From contig SZWC01000572.1 in NCBI GenBank assembly GCA_023375785.1, forward strand, positions 88,172 through 152,171: DNA of 64,000 bases, in the 5' to 3' direction. Of this stretch, positions 36,061 through 46,308 are shown one piece after another. The translations under genes were made by a program, and so were the position numbers. This DNA is from Penium margaritaceum. Taxonomy: Eukaryota; Streptophyta; Zygnematophyceae; Desmidiales; Peniaceae. A model generated the notes under the pieces. The model worked only from the letters and a program-made list of their open reading frames with translations. It had not been told where the DNA came from and searched no databases. The stretch's first letter is position 1. The number at the start of each line of letters is the position of its first letter.

Positions 36061-36120
36061 CAGCCTAGTGGGTGAAGGTGCCGTCTCGCAAGCGAGAGGT
36101 CCGCGGTCGAATCCTCCCAG
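36061..36120 (+). other. tRNA-like segment in B2 3' LTR
   Basis: A-box-like TAGTGGGTGAAGG at 36066-36078 and B-box-like GGTCGAATCC at 36105-36114; TCTCGCAAGCGAGA between them forms a hairpin. TCCT before and AGGA after could be remnants of an acceptor stem. Same arrangement as 26251-26310. Confidence 0.55.
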
Positions 36121-36303
36121 GACTAAATTTTCTTTGTGACTAAAAAGGGCCAAAGAAGCTTCCTAGAAGCCTCTAAGGTCCAAGGTGGATCAAGCGCCAC
36201 TTGGCGGTCACAAAGGGTGCCATGTCATCAAAACTGATGATACTATCTAGGGTAGCCTTGGGGGGAGTCCCTCCAAGGAGCCACTGGGAGCACTCACCAA
36301 AGA

Positions 36304-36313
36304 CTATATAAGG
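36304..36313 (+). promoter_or_regulatory. TATA box of the family B LTR
   Basis: CTATATAAGG, a canonical TATA element inside the LTR; transcription of the element would start some 30 bases downstream. An ATTTGCAT octamer follows at about 36320. Inferred from sequence only. Confidence 0.6.
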
Positions 36314-36629
36314 CATGACATTTGCATGTGATTGTATCATCATCTCTTACTCTTGAGACTTGGGAGAAAACTAATCCCTTGTTCGCCACCAAGAAAGAGT
36401 GTAAAGAACAAGAGTAAGTGCATACTTTGGTGTGTTGCATTGCTAGTTGGGTGAGAGTTTGGAACACTCTCTCGCCACGGTTGGGATACGCTAAGTGAAC
36501 CTTTCAGTGTGGAAACACCACTCCGTGGGTGATCTCTACCTTGGTTGACATACCTAGGGCAGTCAGCGGTTTGCCTGTCGGCGCCGTTTACTCTAGACCG
36601 TGGCCAAGTGTAGAGTGAGACTCTCCTCT

Positions 36630-37342
36630 TGTTGGCACAGGAGGCATCCGGTTCAATTTCAGGTCAACAGGAGCTAGTTCCAAGAAACTACCAGATGTCT
36701 GCTACGATTGTCAATCCAACGTCCTCATTTAGAAGATCAGGTGCCAAAACTTCTACAGTCAAAGTTTGAGGCTGATCCAACGGTCGGATCGGGCGACAAG
36801 AATTTTCCAAGTTTTTGGGGTCATCGACCGCCGATATCCGGGTGACCATGCGCAATGGCTCCACGCCTTAGCCTGAGAAAAGAAAAAAACAAAAGGTCTA
36901 GGGTCAAGACCTGATGGAAGAAATATCCAAAAGGTCCTAGATTCCTCGGTTGCCTTTTCAGATTGTCCTCACTAGGAAAAAACTACCTCTCCTTACTTTT
37001 TAGGTGACGTGAGACACATGGCGATTCTCTATGGCATTGTGGGTTATATGACCACTAGGAGTGTGCCATGAGAGTATTTTCTAGCTCTCTAGGTTGTGTC
37101 TGAGTGGTCAGCCTGATTGCTAGGCTGATTTCCCCCCTTGTGTACGATTATGGACTCTAGTGTGTGAGTCTTAGCCTCCATGGCTAAGTGGTGTGGCTTG
37201 TGAGAGGGCTGACTTGCCCAAGCTCTAACTCTATATGTTCTCCGTCATTTTGATTGATTTAACAACCATTGATCAGCACAAGTGATGCCGTTCTAGTCCC
37301 ACATGCTCCTTTCTCTAAGACTCCCTCTCTCTAGATCCAACA
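36630..37342 (+). repeat. A5 5' LTR, family A, old type
   Basis: 713 bp, TGTTGGCACAGG to AGATCCAACA. It is more diverged than the LTRs further right. The following PBS is degenerate (TACTATCAATGCC at 37345-37357). It is the left end of a plus-strand family A array. The nine bases 36621-36629 separate it from the B2 LTR. Confidence 0.87.
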
Positions 37343-37980
37343 GTTACTATCAATGCCACTTTCAGCCATCACAGGCCGTCACTTTGAGAGTGACAGGTTG
37401 GGGTAAAATATTCACCAGATTTGACAATCAATCCTTGGGTATTCCAGTTGAAGAGAAAAGCTTTTGAACGAGCCCCAAATCGCAAAGATGCAACGGTCAA
37501 GTTAAGAGTTATGCTCAAAACAAGATCGGCCAGGGCTATACTCTTCTCTTTGAGTAAGATTGTCGCCTTGTGATGACCATAACTCTCTGGTTGCTTTGTC
37601 AAATTTAAAAAGTAGCACATATCAATTGAGGTATGTTTCCTAAGCTTTCCATTCGTGTAAAAATATTTGCATTCAATTGGTACGTTTGGGAGAAACGTTG
37701 TTTAGAAGCTGGCTGGTGTGAGCTGGAGTAGGAGCAGAAGCATACCCTGCTTTCAGGAGGGCATATCTTTCAACATCTCCTGTTGAAGACCCTGTTTTCG
37801 AGGTCGATTTGAAAGATTTTGAGCTGATGTTTCCAGTGATGGGCTCAGGTTTTTCAAGAATCCTAGTTTACCGGCCATTGTAGTCCATTTTTGGTCACAC
37901 AGATTTCTGGCAGAAGCAGCAGCAGAAGCAGGGGTAGCGCCGTAACTCAAGGGCAGTGCTGAACATCACCAAGGCTTAAA
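37343..37980 (+). other. A5 5' leader with degenerate PBS
   Basis: 638-bp non-coding leader aligned with those at 41026, 43740 and 53301. Nothing else is seen in it. Confidence 0.82.
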
Positions 37981-40288
37981 ATGGCAACAGCAGGCGTGAT
38001 AACAGCAGCCCAGTCCTAAGAGAGGCTGGAAGGACGTGCAAATTTCACGTTTTGGAAGATCCGTACCCTTCTTCTTTTAGAGGAGAGGTTCTTGTGGGAG
38101 GTGGTGAGCGTCGACGAGCACGCTCCACCTCCACAGGAAAAAGGCATCACAGTTGTAGAGGTGGTGGCAGGGAAGACGCCGTAGAAACGTGCAGCAGATG
38201 CAAGTTCATCTGCAACTGCAGTAGTGGCATATGAGGAGGGGAAGAAGAAGGACTGGGAGGCCTACAGGCTGCTTCTTAATACAATCTCTCACCCGCATCT
38301 TCAGTACGTGAGTGACAAGACTATTGCAAAAAAGGGGTGGGACACATTATTCAGGAAGTATGAGAGCAAGGATTTTGTATTCCTCATGTTTTTGGAGGCA
38401 AAGATGATGGCATTGAAAGTGGAGGATGAGGGAGAGATGGAGGCGTACTTGGACAGACAAAGGAGCTTCCAAAGCAGGTGAAAGCGGCCGACAACCCTGT
38501 GGAAGACACGCGCTTTGTCCTCCTCTTGGTGAGGGGACTCCCAATGATCTATGACACGGTGCGAGAGACGTTGGAGTGCCAGCCAACTCTGATCTCGACT
38601 TCATCTGCACGCATGTGGTGTAGGTAGAACTGCGTCGGAATGTAGCAAAGCGCAATGGCGGTAGCAGCAGCAATGAAGCAGGTTTTATGGCCATGTTCTC
38701 ACGCAACCAGTAGCACCAACAGTCCGGGCAGCAGAGAGGCAACAAGAAGGGTAACTGCCACTATTACCAGAAAGAGGGGCACTACAAGAAAGAGTACTTC
38801 AAGTTCAAGAGGGACCAGAAGGAGCAGCAGCAGTAGCAGTAGCGAAAGCAACATTGTCCACTACAACAGCAGCAGCAGTCACAGCAACGTCAGCAACATC
38901 AGCAGAAGTAACAGCAGAACCTGACCGGCGTGTGCCATTTTCGCAACATAAACGTAGCCAAGGAGGTGCGCGACCGCCTCATCATGACAAAATCTGACAT
39001 GTCGCAGAAAGAAAAGGCGGATGTAGCACAGTACAAGGACTCTGGACGTACCAAGAGTCTGACGTACCATAAAGAGTGGTTTATGCAAGTGCTCTCCATT
39101 CCCCCTTGTCCGATTGCTTTGGGTGATGATCGGGTGGTATATGCTGAGGAATTGGGATTGTGGAGATAAGGTTGGATACTGCGCGTGGCATTGAAGTCGG
39201 AGTGTTCCTTGGCATGCTGTATGTGCCTGATGGTGCGTTCAACCTTCTCTCAATGTCCTCTCCCACCAACACAGGATTATGCGTTGTCTTTGACGACGAC
39301 TACGGCTACATCCTCGACAAGGAAACCGGAGAGGAGTTGGCGAGGTCAGTCAAGGAAGGCGACATGTACCGCCTGCAGAGGACGACCAAGATCTCGCACA
39401 AGTAAAGTCTTATAGCAGTAGTGCAGGCCACAGATGGTGAAATCTAGCATGCGAGCTATGACCATTTCGGCATGCGCGCCTTCTAACAATTTCAAACAAA
39501 GCAGATTATCCTTGACTTGTCCGGCATCACTAACTTTAAGCGCTAGTTGTACATCGGTTGTTAGGAGGGGAAGCAACATCGCGAGGTGTTCTTTGGAGCA
39601 AGAGAGCGCGCAAAAGAGGTGCTGGAGCTGGTCCTCACAGATTTGTGCGGCCCGATGCAGACCCAGAGCTTTGGAGGCTCTAGGTATCTTCTCACCTTCA
39701 TTGATGATTTCAGCCGTTATAGTGCTATGTACTTCCTTTCCTCCAAGGACTAGTGGTTTGACAGGTTCAAGAAGTTCAAGGCCATGGTGGAGAACCAGAC
39801 TAGCAAGAAAATCAAGGCGCTGCATAGGGACTGCGGTGGAAAGTACCTAACGAAGGAGTTCCCGGACGAGCTTGCAGCAGCAGGCATCAAGGCATAGGGC
39901 ACTGCACCATACTTTTCGCAGCAAAACGCACTAACTCCACCATCGTTGAGTCGGCGCGCTCCATGCTGCATGTCTTTTAGCTGATTTACGACTTTTGGAC
40001 CAAAGTAGTGAGCACTACGTTGTACATCAAGAACCGCCCTCCAACTTAGGCCCTAGATCAGATAACGTAGTAAGAGGCATGGTTCGGTAAGAAGCCGAGT
40101 GTGGGCCATCTTCACGCGTTTAGCAGCTTGGCACAAATGCACATGGCAAAGGAGAAGCGACAAAAGTGGGACACGCAGAGCTCGCACATGCTGATGATAG
40201 AATACAATGTGGCAAGCAAGGCTTATCGCCTCTAGGAGAGGGATACGAGCCATGTCATCATCTCCAAGGATCTCGTCTTCAATGAAAG
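37981..40288 (+). pseudogene. A5 gag-pol part 1 (gag to integrase)
   Basis: Heavily decayed family A polyprotein starting at 37981. Gag is broken by frameshifts. The zinc knuckle near 38755-38798 has two Cys changed to Tyr. The protease Asp-Ser-Gly is preserved (QYKDSGRTKSL, near 39045). GAG-pre-integrase is at 39400-39560. The integrase core at 39630-39960 has both Asp residues ([16 protein letters not shown]), but the Glu region is disrupted by a deletion and frameshift. It stops at GAAAG (40284-40288), where the A6-A7 composite is inserted, and resumes at 50043. Confidence 0.87.
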
Positions 40289-41025
40289 TGTTGGGAAAGG
40301 AGCCATCTGGCTCAGTTTCAGGTCCACAGGAGCAAGTTCCAAGAAAGTACCAGATGCCTGCTTCCATCACCAATTCAACTTCACCATTCAAAAGATCAGG
40401 TGGCAAAATGTCTTCGGTCCAAGTTTGAGGCCGATCCAACGGTCGGATTGGGAGATATGAATTTTCAAAGTTTCGGGGGTCATGGACCGTCGATGTCTGG
40501 GTGGGCATGGGTGATGGCTCCATACCTTAGCCTGAGAAAAGAAAAAGGCAAGAGGTCCAAGGTCAAGACCTGATGGGAGAAATATCCAAAAAGGTCCTTC
40601 GTCTTAGGATTGCCTTGTCAGAGTGTGCTGACTAGGATAAAGGTACCTCTCCTTACTTTTTAGGTGAGGTGAGATCCTTGTGTGCTAGCCATGGACACAT
40701 GGCGATTCTCCATGAGTTTGTGGGTTTTGTGACCGCTAGGAGTGTGCCATGAGAGCATTCTCTAGCTCTCTAGGTCGTGTGTGAGTGGTCAGCCTGATTA
40801 CTAGGCTGATTTCCTCCCTTGTGTGACATTATGGACTCTAGTGTGTGAGCCTTAGCCTCCATGGCTAAGTGGTGTGGCTTGTGAGAGGGATGACTTGCCC
40901 AAGCTCTAGCTCTATATGTACTCGATAATTTTAAGTGATTGAACAAACATTCTTCAGCACAAGTGATGCCTTCCAATCACACATGCTCGCTGCTCCAAGA
41001 CTCCCTCTCTCCTCAAGTTCCAATA
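40289..41025 (+). repeat. A6 5' LTR
   Basis: 737 bp, TGTTGGGAAAGG to AGTTCCAATA, followed by an intact PBS. Confidence 0.93.
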
Positions 41026-41636
41026 TTTGGTATCAGAGCCAAGTTTTGCCACTTCCAGCCAGCACAGGCCGTTACTTTGCGAGTGACGGGTTGGGGTGTA
41101 ACCTTCTTCAGATTTGACAAAAAAACCACTGGATCTGCAAGTTCAAGAGACAAGCTTTCCAACGAACCCAAGATCGCGAAGATCCAACGGTCGGATTGAG
41201 AGTTATGCTCAAAACGAGGTCGGCCAGGGCTACACTCTTCTCTATGAGTAAGACTGTCGCCTTGTGATGACCATAATTCTCTCATTTCTTTGTTAAATTT
41301 AAAAGGTGGCACATGCGAATTGTAGTATTTTTCCTAAGCTTTCCATTGGTGTAAACATATTTTCATTCCATTGATTCGTTTGGGAGAAACGCCGTTTACA
41401 AACTGGCTAGTCTGAGTTGGAGTAGGAGCAAAAGCATACCCTGTTTTCAACAGGGCATATCTTTCAAAATCCCCTGTTGATGACCGTGTTTTATGGGTCG
41501 ATCTGAAAGGTTTTGAGCTGAATTTGCTGGCACCTACAGTCCATTTTCTGTCAGACAGATTTCTGGCAGAAGCAGCAGCAGAAGCAGGGGTAGCGCCGCC
41601 ATCCAAGGGTAGCGCTGAGCATCACTAAGGCTCAAA
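41026..41636 (+). other. A6 5' leader
   Basis: 611-bp leader with PBS TGGTATCAGAGCC at 41028-41040. About 35 bp shorter than the other leaders because of a deletion near 41527. Confidence 0.88.
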
Positions 41637-43174
41637 ATGGCAGCAGCTAGCGTTGTGACAGCAGTCAAGCGTTTGGAGAGGCTGGAGGGACGCGCCAACT
41701 TCACGTTTTGGAAGATCCGTACCCGTCTCCTTTTGGAGGAGAGGGGCTTGTGGGAGGTGGTGAGCGGCGACGAGCCGGCTCCAGTTCCACAGGCAAAAGG
41801 CATCACCGCAGTGCAGGTGGTGGCGGGGAAGACGCCGCAAAAGGGTGCAGCTGATGCGGGTTCTTCTGCACCTGTACCAGCGACGTACGAGGAGTGGAAG
41901 AAGAAGGACAGGCAGGCCTACAGGTTGCTTGTTAACACCACCTCCAACTCGCATCTTCAGTACGTGAGTGACAAGGCTACTGCAAAGGAGGGGTGGGACA
42001 CGTTGTGCAAGAAATATGAGAGCAAGGATCCTGCATTCCTCATCCTTTTGGAGGAAAAGATGATGGCGCTGAAAATGCAAGGTGGTGAAGGGATGGAGGC
42101 GTATCTAGACAGGGCAAAGGAGCTGGCGAAGCAGCTGAGAGCGGCCGGCAATCTTGTGGAAGAGACGCGCGTCATCCTCCTCTTGTTGAGGGGACTCCCA
42201 ACCAGCTACGACACGGTACAAGAGACACTGGAGAGCCAGCCAACTCTCGACCTCGACTTCATCTACACACACCTGGTGCAGGTGGAATTGCGTCGCAATG
42301 CGGCAAAGTGCAATGGCGGCAGCAGCAGTGAAGCAGTTTTCATGGCCATGGGCTCACGCAACCAGCAGCAGTAGCAGTCCAGGCAGCAGAGAGGCAAGAA
42401 GAAGGGCAAGTGCCACTATTGCCAGAATGAGGGGGACTACAAGAAAGAGTGCTTCAAGTTCAAGAGGGACCACAAAGAGCAGCAGCAGCAGCAGCAGCAA
42501 AAGCAGCAATCTCCACAGCAACAGCAGCAGCAGTCACAACAACGCCAGCAATAGCAGCAGCAGAACCAGACTAGCGTGCGCCATTTTGGCAATATGAACG
42601 TCGCCAAGGAGGTGCGCGACCGCCTCTTCATGGCGAAGTCTGACATGTCGCAGAAAGAAAAGGTGGATCTGGCGTGGTACAAGGACTCGGGGTGTACCAA
42701 GAGTCTGACGCACCACAAGGAGTGGTTTACACAGCTGCTCTCCATTCCTCCTCGGCCGATTGCTTTGGGTGATGATCGGGTGGTGTATGCTGAGGGGATT
42801 GGGATTGTGGAGATGTGGTTGGAGACCCCGTGTGGCATCGAAGTGGGAGTTTTCCATGGCGTGCTGTATGTGCCTGATGCTGCGTTCAACCTTCTCTCAG
42901 TGTCCTCTCTCACCAACACAGGACTGCGCATTGTCTTCGATGATGACTATGGCTACATCCTCAACAAGGAAACAGGAGAGGAGTTGGCCAAGTCGGTGAA
43001 GGAGGGCGACATGTACCGCCTGCTGGGGGCGACCAAGATCCCGCGTGAGCAGAGTCTTGCAGCAGTGGTGCAGCAACAGATGGTGAGATCTGGCATGCGC
43101 GCCTTGCAGCAGCTTCAAGCAAAGCAGATGGTGCGTGACCTGCCTACCATCTCTAACTTTGAGCAGCAGTTATG
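41637..43174 (+). pseudogene. A6 gag-pol, N-terminal part
   Basis: Starts MAAASVVTAVKRLERLEG. The gag frame is open to a TAG at 42372 (CAG in siblings), just before the zinc knuckle CHYCQNEGDYKKEC, whose His is changed to Asp. A CAG-repeat linker follows with another TAG (42553). The protease (YKDSGCTKSLTHHKEW) and the pre-integrase region continue in the same frame. A small in-frame deletion removes the segment around DGEIWHARYGH. The sequence ends at the N (43175) after FEQQL, so integrase, RT and RNase H are missing from the assembly. Confidence 0.9.
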
Positions 43175-43175
43175 N

Positions 43176-43739
43176 TTTCGAAGTTTCGGGGGTCATGGAC
43201 CGTCGATGTCTGGGTGGGCATGGGTGATGGCTCCATGCCTTAGCCTGAGAAAAGAAAAAGGCAAGAGGTCCAGGGTCAAGACCTGATGGGAGAAATATCC
43301 AAAAAGGTCCTTGGTCTTAGGATTGCCTTGTCAGAGTGTGCTGACTAGGATAAAGGTACCTCTCCTTACTTTTTAGGTGAGGTGAGATCCTTGTGTGCTA
43401 GCCATGGACACATGGCGATTCTCCATGGGTTTGTGGGTTATGTGACCACTAGGAGTGTGCCATGAGAGCATTCTCTAGCACTCTAGGTCGTGTGTGAGTG
43501 GTCAGCCTGATTGCTAGGCTGATTTCCTCCCTTGTGTGAGATTATGGACTCTAGTGTGTGAGCCTTAGCCTCCATGGCTAAGAGGTGTGGCTTGTGAGAG
43601 GGCTGACTTGCCCAAGCTCTAACTCTATATGTACTCCATCATTTTCAGTGATTGAATAACCATTCTTCAGCACAAGTGATGCCCTTCCAATCACACATGC
43701 TTGCTGCTCCAAGGCTCCCTCTCTCCTCAAGTTACAACA
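43176..43739 (+). repeat. Partial family A LTR between A6 and A7
   Basis: Last 564 bp of an LTR, ending GTTACAACA, preceded by a single N at 43175. The first ~170 bp are absent. It serves as the 5' LTR of A7. Confidence 0.88.
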
Positions 43740-44386
43740 TTTGGTATCAGAGCCAAATTCTGCCACTTCCAGCCAGCACAGGCCGTCACTTTGAGAGTGA
43801 CGGGTTAGGGTGAAACCTTCATCAGATTGGACAATTGTCTACAAGATCTTCAAGTTCAAGAGCCAACCTTTCCAACGAGCCCAACAGCGCAAAGATCCAA
43901 CGGTCGGATTGAGAGTTATGCTCAAAACGAGGTCGGCCAGGGCTACACTCTTCTCTATGAGTAAGACTGTCGCCTTGTGATGACCATAACTCTCTGATTT
44001 CTTTGTCAAATTTAAAAAGTGGCACATGCGAATTGTAGTATTTTTCCTAAGCTTTTTATTGGTGGAAAAATATTTGCATTCCATTGATTCGTTTGGGAGA
44101 AACGCCGTTTACAAACTGGCTGGTCTGAGTTGGAGTAGGAGCAGAAGCATACCATTTTTTTAAGAGGGCATATCTTACAAAATCCCCTGTTAATGACCCT
44201 GTTTTATGTGTCGATCTGAAAGGTTTTGAGCTGCATTTTCTAGTGGTGGGCTCAGTTTTTCAAAATTCCTAGTCTACTGGCACCTACAGTCCATTTTCTG
44301 TCAGACAGATTTCTGGCAGAAGCAGCAGCAGAAGTAGGGGTAGCGCCGCCATCCAAGGGCAGCGTTAAGCATCACCAGGGCTCAAA
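43740..44386 (+). other. A7 5' leader
   Basis: 647-bp non-coding leader with PBS TGGTATCAGAGCC at 43742-43754. Confidence 0.88.
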
Positions 44387-45228
44387 ATGGCAGCAGCTAG
44401 CGTTGTGACAGCAGCTCAGCCTTTGGAGAGGCTGAAGGGACGTGCCAACTTCACGTTTTGGAAGATCCGTACCCGCCTCCTTTTGGAGGAGAGGGGCTTG
44501 TGGGAGGTGGTGAGCGGCGACGAGCCGGCTCCAGTTCCACAAGCAAAAGGCATCACCGCAGTGCAGGTGGTGGCGGGGAAGACGCCGCAAAAGGGTGCAG
44601 CTGATGCGCGTTCTTCTGCAGCTGTACTAGCGACGTACGAGGAGTGGAAGAAGAAGGACAGACAGGCCTACAGGTTGCTTGTTAACATCATCTCCAACCC
44701 GCATGTTCAGTACGTGACTGACAAGGCTACTGCAAAGGAGGGGTGGGACACGTTGTACAAGAAGTATGAGAGCAAGGATCCTGCATTCCTCATGCTTTTG
44801 GAGGAAAAGATGATAGCGCTGAAAATGCAGGGTGGTGAAGGGATGGAGGCGTATCTGGACAGGGCAAAGGAGCTGGCGAAGCAGCTGAGAGCGGCCGGCA
44901 ACCCTGTGGAAGAGACGCGCTTCATCCTCCTGTTGCTGAAGGGACTCCCAACCAACTACGACACGGTACGAGAGACGCTAGAATACCAGCCAACTCTCGA
45001 CCTCGACTTCATGTGCACACACCTGGTGCAGGTGGAATTGCGTCGCAATGCGGCAAAGCGCAATGGCGGCAGCAGCAGTAAAGCAGCTTTCATGGCCATG
45101 GGCTCACGCAACCAGCAGCAGCAGCAGGCCGGGCAGCAGAGAGGCAAGAACAAGGGCAAGTGCCACTATTGCCAGAAAAAGGGGCACTACAAGAAAGAGT
45201 GCTTCAAGTTCAAGAGGGACCAGAAAGA

Positions 45229-45319
45229 GCAGCAGCAGCAGCAGCAGCAGCAAAAGCAGCAATCTCCACAGCAAGAGTAGCAGCAGTCATAGCAACGCCA
45301 GCAGCAGCAGCAGCAGCAG
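45229..45319 (+). repeat. CAG-repeat linker between gag and protease (A7)
   Basis: Imperfect CAG/CAA tract encoding a Gln-rich linker between the zinc knuckle and protease. Equivalent tracts of different length lie at about 3905-3995 and 8180-8260 (minus), 38820-38920, 42475-42565, 54795-54890, 60428-60517 and 63555-63645. TAG codons are frequent in them. Confidence 0.85.
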
Positions 45320-45397
45320 AACCAGACTAGCGTGCGCCATTTTGGCAACATGAACGTCGCCAAGGAGGTACGCGACCGCCTCTTCATGGCGAAGTCT

Positions 45398-46308
45398 GAC
45401 ATATCGCAGAAGGAAAAGGCGGATCTGGCGTGGTACAAGGACTCGGGGTGTACCAAGAGTCTGACGCACCACAAGGAGTGGTTCACACAGCTGCTCTCCA
45501 TTCCTCCTCGGCCGATTGCTTTGGGTGATGATCGCGTGGTGTATGCTGAGGGGATTGGGATTATGGAGATGTGGTTGGAGACCCCACGTGGCATTGAAGT
45601 GGGAGTTTTCCATGGTGTGCTGTATGTGCCTGANNNNNNNNNNNNNNNNNNNNNNNNNNNNNNNNNNNNNNNNNNNNNNNNNNNNNNNNNNNNNNNNNNN
45701 NNNNNNNNNNNNNNNNNNNNNNNNNNNNNNNNNNNNNNNNNNNNNNNNNNNNNNNNNNNNNNNNNNNNNNNNNNNNNNNNNNNNNNNNNNNNNNNNNNNN
45801 NNNNNNNNNNNNNNNNNNNNNNNNNNNNNNNNNNNNNNNNNNNNNNNNNNNNNNNNNNNNNNNNNNNNNNNNNNNNNNNNNNNNNNNNNNNNNNNNNNNN
45901 NNNNNNNNNNNNNNNNNNNNNNNNNNNNNNNNNNNNNNNNNNNNNNNNNNNNNNNNNNNNNNNNNNNNNNNNNNNNNNNNNNNNNNNNNNNNNNNNNNNN
46001 NNNNNNNNNNNNNNNNNNNNNNNNNNNNNNNNNNNNNNNNNNNNNNNNNNNNNNNNNNNNNNNNNNNNNNNNGACATATCGCAGAAGGAAAAGGCGGATC
46101 TGGCGTGGTACAAGGACTCGGGGTGTACCAAGAGTCTGACGCACCACAAGGAGTGGTTCACACAGCTGCTCTCCATTCCTCCTCGGCCGATTGCTTTGGG
46201 TGATGATCGCGTGGTGTATGCTGAGGGGATTGGGATTATGGAGATGTGGTTGGAGACCCCACGTGGCATTGAAGTGGGAGTTTTCCATGGTGTGCTGTAT
46301 GTGCCTGA
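45398..46308. other. 439-N gap flanked by identical 236-bp copies
   Basis: N run at 45634-46072. The 236 bp before it (45398-45633) and the 236 bp after it (46073-46308) read the same, both covering the protease region from DISQKEK to LYVP. The two contig ends overlap, so the gap appears to be spurious. Its length plus the overlap is a multiple of three, which keeps the frame by chance. Confidence 0.93.

Larger units (their letters stand above)
26054..36620 (+). mobile_element. B2 copia element, family B, with nested insertions
   Basis: Plus-strand element: 5' LTR (interrupted), leader, polyprotein, purine tract and 3' LTR. It begins at TGTGATGTTCTG (26054) inside the A3 protease codons, preceded by GGTAC. 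No matching GGTAC is present after the 3' LTR, where a family A LTR starts nine bases later, so the right junction has been rearranged. It hosts a solo B-like LTR at 26459-27700 and A4 at 32304-35561. Confidence 0.87.
35860..36620 (+). repeat. B2 3' LTR
   Basis: 761 bp, starting TGTTATGTTCTGTG after AAAGGAGAGTT. It carries the tRNA-like segment (36061-36120) and a strong TATA box, CTATATAAGG (36304-36313), about 310 bp before its end. The homology with the 5' LTR ends at GAGTGAGA (36620). Confidence 0.87.

Noticed and set aside
26049-36629. Target duplication GGTAC for B2
   Set aside because: No GGTAC follows the 3' LTR, and the expected A3 continuation is not there.
45229-45319. Independent microsatellite locus
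   Set aside because: The CAG tract is the coding linker between gag and protease, present at the same place in every family A copy.
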